NCBI GenBank assembly: GCA_019915015.1
Contig: JAHBBC010000021.1
Span: 620,001 to 684,000 of the forward strand
DNA length: 64,000 bases
Direction: 5' to 3'
From: Auriscalpium vulgare
Lineage: Eukaryota; Basidiomycota; Agaricomycetes; Russulales; Auriscalpiaceae
The first letter of the stretch is position 1, and each line of letters begins with the position of its first letter. Positions 58,927 through 64,000 of the stretch are shown piece by piece. Below the pieces are notes generated by a model. It ran no database searches. It saw only the letters and a program-made list of their open reading frames with translations, and had not been told where the DNA came from. A program made the position numbers and the translations under genes.

Positions 58927-60175
58927 TTATGCTGCAGGGGGGATGACTTGATTCCTCGCCTCCTGCAGAACTAGATTGCGCAGCTTCTCGCTCTGCTTGC
59001 GCGTCTTCCTAGCCCTGCGGATCTTCTTCCTCTCCAGCTTGGCCTCCTGGCCTCTGTTCTTCCACCGCCTCTTCTTCTCCGCATACTGCTCATCTGCCAG
59101 CTGCTTGTTCCACTTCCACACCGCCTCCACTCGGGCCTCCCGTCGCGTCCGGCCCTTGAGGTTCTTCAGCGCCGCCTGCACATGCTCTTCAAGAAGGGCG
59201 CGCTTCCGGACATGAGCTGCCTTCCAACGTGCCTGCTTCTTGGCACGTCCGTGAGGGTTGGACAACTCCGGTCGAAGATGTACTTCGACTGGGGTGGCTG
59301 GGTCGTACGGTCGCGCCTGAGGATTGAAGAGCGACTGGATATACGAGCCCTCCTCCTTGAGCTGCGGTGTCGGATCCGTTATTTTCGCTGGAAGAGCAAA
59401 CGGCTTGTATGTGACCTCAGCCACCGCATCCGCCGTCGCAATATAGGGCGAAGCTGCAAAGACTCAGTCAGACGTATGGCTGACCAGGGTTCACGGAGAC
59501 ATACGTTTGGCAGACGGAGGATCTGGCTGCTTTGGCCAAGGTATCCTTACTCGGGGCGCATCCTTCGAATGGCCCGGCAATCTAGGCGTGGTGCTGGCAG
59601 CAAAACGGTCCCATTCGTACCGGTGCAGCAAAGGATGCCAATGGGGCTCAGATGTCCCTAGCCGCGTCGCAAACACGCTAGCGAAAGAACAGGTCAGTCG
59701 GAACATGTGACGCGCAAGCTCGCCACGTACGGTAGCGTCCTGGCCCCCGCGGTCGTCCCCTTGGCTGGGAATTCATAGTCGCCGATGAACACCTGGCATT
59801 TGGAGTAGTGCACATTCACAATGCCGTTGCCTTTGGAGGCCTGAGACGCCATTCAGTAGACTAGCGGATATGTGAGAGCTCTGTACGCACCGTAGGACCG
59901 GTGCCCTTCAGATACACGCGATTCGTGATCTTGTTTATCTTGGACACTTCAAGAATTCTCCCCTCCTCGTCACCCAGAATACGAACTCGATCGCCCGGTA
60001 TGACGTTCCAGTACTTGATACGGTCCTTAGGCCTTGCAGCCTTGACGTTTGGGTCCAAGAATGAATATCGCTTGAGCCAGAAGCGAGGGAAGGGCTGGAG
60101 ATGGCGAAAGTCCTTCGTCCACGGAGCAGTGGTCGCGGCCACTCGGACCTGACTTGGGGTGAGACCACCAGGCAT
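58927..60175 (-). CDS. Mitochondrial large-subunit ribosomal protein uL24m
   Basis: Mitochondrial L24-type ribosomal protein (Mrpl40 in yeast). Exon 1 from 60175 contains a basic N-terminus and the KOW motif: RIKYWNVIPGDRVRILGDEEGRILEVSKINKITNRVYLKGTGPT. Exon 2 continues with NGIVNVHYSKCQVFIGDYEFP, the usual second half of the L24 fold. Later exons encode ATRLGTSEPHWHPLLHRYEWDRFAAST and, from 59424, the fungal C-terminal extension rich in Arg/Lys (RAKKQARWKAAHVRKRALLE, RKKIRRARKTRKQSEKL). Three introns. Confidence 0.9.
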
Positions 60176-60393
60176 GTGGGACTACGACTCAGAGGACGCG
60201 AAGAAAGGCCAGCGCAGGTGACGGCGACGCGAAAACCCAATTGGGTAAGCAACCGGTCGCTGCCGCGTGCTCTACTAGCTAATCCACAGAAGACAGTCGT
60301 TCTTAGGAAAAGCCATAATTACATGTGCTAAATGAGTATACAGGGTACACAGCCGGCTACACAGCGAGGGATGAAAAAAATTCAGAAAGCTCA

Positions 60394-62874
60394 CTATCCC
60401 GCCGGCAAAGGTTTTGGTTGTGAACTGTTCCACGAAACGGACGACGAGCTTGGCTCCTCCGACTCGAGCGACTAGACACATGCTTTAGGACGCGTTATGA
60501 GGCATCGCAGGCAGAAATGCATACCTCGAGCAACATAGCCAATGCCGCGTCTACTTCTGACGGCGATATACCCCCGCACCCGGCTGCTATCAGTCGCCGG
60601 TACTCAGCCATCTTTCCGCCTGTCCCTGCCTCTGCCTGGAACCGCACAAACTCGTCGAACATGTCCTTCCTGCGCTTCCTGTGTTGGCCAAGGTCCTCTC
60701 GTAGCCGGTCGCACTCCAGATGAACGGCGTCCGGATCGGGCTGGATGTTTGCGTGTAGGGCCAATAGGTCAGTTACATCTTCCTCGGGTGCCGCTTTCCG
60801 TTTCCCATTGCGCTTCTCGGCTGCAAGAGACGAGTCCAGGTCTGGCTCGTCTGCGGGATAGAGTGAGAGTCCAGGAACCGGGGCAATGTTTCCACCAGCC
60901 ATATCTCGGATGACCTTCTCGCGCTCCTCCTCATCCTTGACCCACTTCTCCCATCCAAGCCGATACCGCTTGCCCATTTTGACATTCAGCTCCTCCTCCA
61001 TGTCTCTCAGAGTATCCGTGGCCTCTCGCAAGCCAGTAGACTGCAGCTTCAGCTGGCTGACGGCGCGCTGACTCTCCAGAATTTCGGCCTGGATATTGCC
61101 CAGGAGGGCGTGCGCTTGATTGAGGTCTCGTTCCTTGTCTCGAAGCTCTTGATCAAAAGACGCGCTCAAGCTGTCAAGGAGGCTGACCATGTCGTTCACG
61201 GAGCGTGTCGCCGCTTTTTGGCCAGCTGAGGAGTGGTGGAGAGGAGGCTTGTCGCCGTGAGCAGGGGCAAATGCGTAGTTTGGTGGGGCCTGAGGAGGTG
61301 GGTATGCAGCCTGAGCGTTACGGAATGACATGGATAAAGCGCGAGATGGTATAACGGGTGAAGATCGAAAACGCTCGTCCTCAAGGATATAGTCTTCAGT
61401 GCTCTTGTTGTCCCGGTTTGCGATTTTCGGGTCAGCGCCATGATCGATGAGAATCTTGACGAGACGTTTGCTGCGACACCGTGCCGCCATGGTCAACGCT
61501 GTCTCCCCGTCCTCATCCTGGAAATTTATGATATCCGCAAGCTCCCGTGGGTAGTCCGAAAGGCGGTTGAGCACAGTTTCCATATAGTACCTAGCGGCAT
61601 GGGTTTTGCCTTTCGACATGGCGACGTCGACGATATGATGAAACACAGTACGGTTGTAGTTGTCGATATTGAGAGTGGAGCGATGTAAGAGTTCGTAGAG
61701 CTCGGGGAACTTGCGCACGTCATAGTTGTTTGCGAACATGACACTGCGCATGAGAGCTGTTTGGCCGGATTTATTGACCTTGAAGATGTCCGCGCCCGCA
61801 GACAGAAGAAACTTCACAATGCGGACGCGGCCCATAGCACACGCCCAATGGAGAGCTGTATGGCCTTCGTCGTCGATCGCCATGTTTGGGTCCAGGTCCG
61901 TAGGGGGGTTGACGAGGATGGGAGGTATTTGGTTTGAGTCCGAAATGAAATATTCTAGGATTTGATCGCCATATGACCGTGTGTCGGAGGCTCCGTTGAC
62001 GCCAGCGGAGGCGTCATTGTCAGAATGGTCATCATAGAGCAGTGGTCCCCTGTGAGCGCGATGTTTCGGACCGCGGGGAGATGGCGATGCCAGACCGCCT
62101 GTGGTGTTGAAGTAAACCTCCGGGTCCGGACTGCTACGGATTGGGGACGGCGTCCGTGAGCTGGAAGAGACTTCGGATGGGGAGGGGGTCATTGACCCAT
62201 CTTCCGAGCCGCGTATTGAAAGCATGCCAACGTCAGACTCATCATCTGCTTCGACTGGCGCGCCTTTGCGACTTGCGCGCGTAGCAGCAGCAGCTAGGTC
62301 GACGGCGGGGCGGCGGGCTGGGCGTCCAGAAGCGGCAGCGACTAGATGCTTCGGGGCAAGAGGGGGACTCTTTGCGGCGGGCTGGAAGTCAATTATAGGG
62401 CGCAAGAGATTCTCGCAGTTATACTGTTTGGCGAGTTGAAGCCCTCGCTCAAGCGGGATCCAAGTGCCTAGGGATGTCACAGATGAGGCGCATTGTTGTA
62501 TATTGAGTACACGGTTCTTTACTCACCTTGATATTTTCCATAACCGCCCTGCACTTTCTCGTGCTCGCCCTTCTGTACTTCCCTCTCGAGGACCCTTGTG
62601 CGTTGTGGTTTATCAAACCCTGCTACCTTGAGGATTTGCGTTGCATTGAGCCACGAGTCCGACCGTCGGCGCATCACAGCCACTCCCTTGCACATCCTGC
62701 ACGCGTCACGAGCATGAGCATACGTGTTGGTGCACGCCAAGACGAACATACATCTCGTAGACGGGGATTCCGCTGTAGGTGGCCTGTATGACGCGGTTGA
62801 GCACCGCGAAACGACGTCGTGGAAGGCAAACGAGGTGGAGGGTATACCTTGAATATCTGATGACTGTCCGGCAT
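60394..62874 (-). CDS. MBP1: Mbp1/Res-type APSES transcription factor with ankyrin repeats
   Basis: DNA-binding subunit of an MBF-like complex that activates G1/S genes through ACGCGT boxes. The start at 62874 reads MPDSHQIFK, then [11 protein letters not shown] and [48 protein letters not shown] with [12 protein letters not shown]: a complete KilA-N/APSES domain. After a Ser/Pro linker come ankyrin repeats ([72 protein letters not shown]) and a C-terminal coiled coil ([20 protein letters not shown]). I end it with an exon encoding [15 protein letters not shown] after a GTATGC intron; read without splicing it stops at 60495. An ACGCGT (62991-62996) lies about 120 bp upstream. Confidence 0.94.
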
Positions 62875-63101
62875 AACTCGGTGTGCGCAACGCGACAGAC
62901 ACTGCGGCGGGCTTGCGTGCGGTATGCGGAGGGTGTTGAGAGACGTGGGCGCGAGAACAACGAGCTCGGCGGGGAGGACTCGTCCGACGGACGCGTGCTC
63001 CAACAAGGGCAAACAAGACGCTCTCACTGCAGTGGCAACGTGACGCGAGTTTTGAAAAGAGTAGTATCTCCTTGAATGTCTGCTCTATACGCATATGTGC
63101 A

Positions 63102-64000
63102 CTACAGCAAATCCGTCTCATCCTCCATCATCGTCTTCATCTTCCATACCTGCAGGTCCTCCTCTGCCTCCTCGTCAGCCCACGCATAGTCCTCCTCATG
63201 CTCTCCATTGCCCCGCGCATGGTCTCCGAGTCGCTCTGCGTCCATGTCCTCAGCAGTCTCGATGTCGACCTGCTCTTCCTCCTGCTTCATCTTTCGAAGC
63301 GCCAATTCGCTCTCGTCTTCCTAGAAAATGGTCAGACAGCCGTTCGCTGTTGTTTCATATTGCACTTACGATGTCAAATTCATCCTCCCGCTCCTCGTAT
63401 TCGACATTCTCGTCTACCTCTTCGAACCCGCCTGCGAATGCGCCCCAGCGTTCCGGCGCAGGGCAATGCCAAATCAGGATATTGCCTTGATTTGTGGTAG
63501 AGGCAATTGCTGCTTTTCTAGGATGCCACTACTCCCATTTAGCCGCGTGGCCTCGCTGCATCGCGGAGTACCCACATGGACGTGAATGAGGGGCTCACGA
63601 CCGCCGTCTAAAGCACTTGCGAACTGCCCATCGTTCGAGATGTCCCAGATGTAGATCTTGTGAGTCGCCGCATCGGCGGCACCTCCGGCAAGCCATTCAC
63701 CGTCTGGACTAAATGACATAGCATGCCACGCCGTCTTGTTGATAGGATCGTTGAAGCGATGGGTTGGCTCAAGCTCCTGTTCAAGATATTCTCGGTCGCG
63801 GTTGGGCAGTGGGTAAGCTGGTAGGGTGAATTGTCGGAGAATACGGTCCGATGAATTCGTAACAAGTCTTCTGCTCAGTGGAAATGAGCGGAAGACAGAC
63901 ATGAAGCAAGCTTTGTACCTTCCCGATTTCGCAAAATCAAATCCCAGCATACGTCCAGCCCCTGAAATCTTGTGTCTCGCGACCATCTGCCAACAACGCT
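63102..64000 (-). CDS. SWD1: COMPASS WD40 subunit Swd1/RBBP5, C-terminal part
   Basis: Subunit of the Set1/COMPASS histone H3K4 methyltransferase. The gene enters from the right edge, so its N-terminus is missing. Visible WD40 blades include [39 protein letters not shown] and [29 protein letters not shown]. The family-specific end follows: [38 protein letters not shown], matching the RBBP5 [26 protein letters not shown] segment that contacts the other subunits. The C-terminus is acidic ([21 protein letters not shown]) and stops at 63102. Several introns lie between 63290 and 63960. Confidence 0.92.

Overview
The window is nuclear DNA of a filamentous basidiomycete, most likely an agaricomycete. 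The evidence is GC-rich coding sequence, genes split by many GT-AG introns of roughly 30-75 nt, short intergenic gaps, and an ascomycete/basidiomycete set of conserved proteins (Kcs1, Rat1, Gcd2, Mbp1, Fhl1, fungalysin M36, Vfa1). I see no transposon, CRISPR array, rRNA or convincing tRNA. All exon structures were built by hand from splice signals, reading phase and family motifs, so internal boundaries are less certain than gene identities.

Layout. 0-4.6 kb: a small hypothetical gene, SND2/TMEM208, then a gene-poor stretch. 4.6-12.5 kb: an Sfr1/Mei5-type recombination factor, a short-chain dehydrogenase, an m6A RNA methyltransferase of the METTL3/Ime4 family, and an unrecognised protein with repeated SUMO-consensus motifs. 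13-18 kb: a secreted fungalysin and a CGI-58/ABHD5-like hydrolase. 17.7-20.4 kb: a GC-rich gene-free block ahead of the inositol hexakisphosphate kinase KCS1. 25-36 kb: QCR9, mitoribosomal uS11m, PIG-T/GPI16, an FHA-forkhead factor (FHL1), MTFP1, a NIFK/Nop15 RRM protein, an unknown protein, eIF2B-delta. 35.5-54 kb: RAT1, an unknown Ser/Pro/Tyr-rich protein, SEC22, MPO1, a second SDR paired with a sugar transporter, an unknown nuclear-type protein, dUTPase, GatC, mS34, an ACBD5/Atg37-like acyl-CoA-binding protein. 54-64 kb: S-(hydroxymethyl)glutathione dehydrogenase, VFA1, then four tandem minus-strand genes: an equilibrative nucleoside transporter, uL24m, MBP1 and a partial SWD1/RBBP5.

Themes. 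Many genes form divergent (head-to-head) pairs separated by about 35-380 bp. Two of these pairs join mitochondrial functions (QCR9/uS11m and GatC/mS34). Six proteins act in mitochondria. A second group handles RNA and ribosome production (METTL3, NIFK/Nop15, RAT1, FHL1, eIF2B-delta). A third handles S-phase and DNA maintenance (SFR1, dUTPase, MBP1). ACGCGT motifs, the Mbp1/MCB consensus, occur ahead of all three, although single hits are expected by chance. I found no obviously new multi-gene system. The most unusual items are the SUMO-motif repeat protein at 10.9-12.5 kb and an SDR at 44.2-45.6 kb whose catalytic motifs lie on 13-14 nt microexons beside a GC-AG intron.
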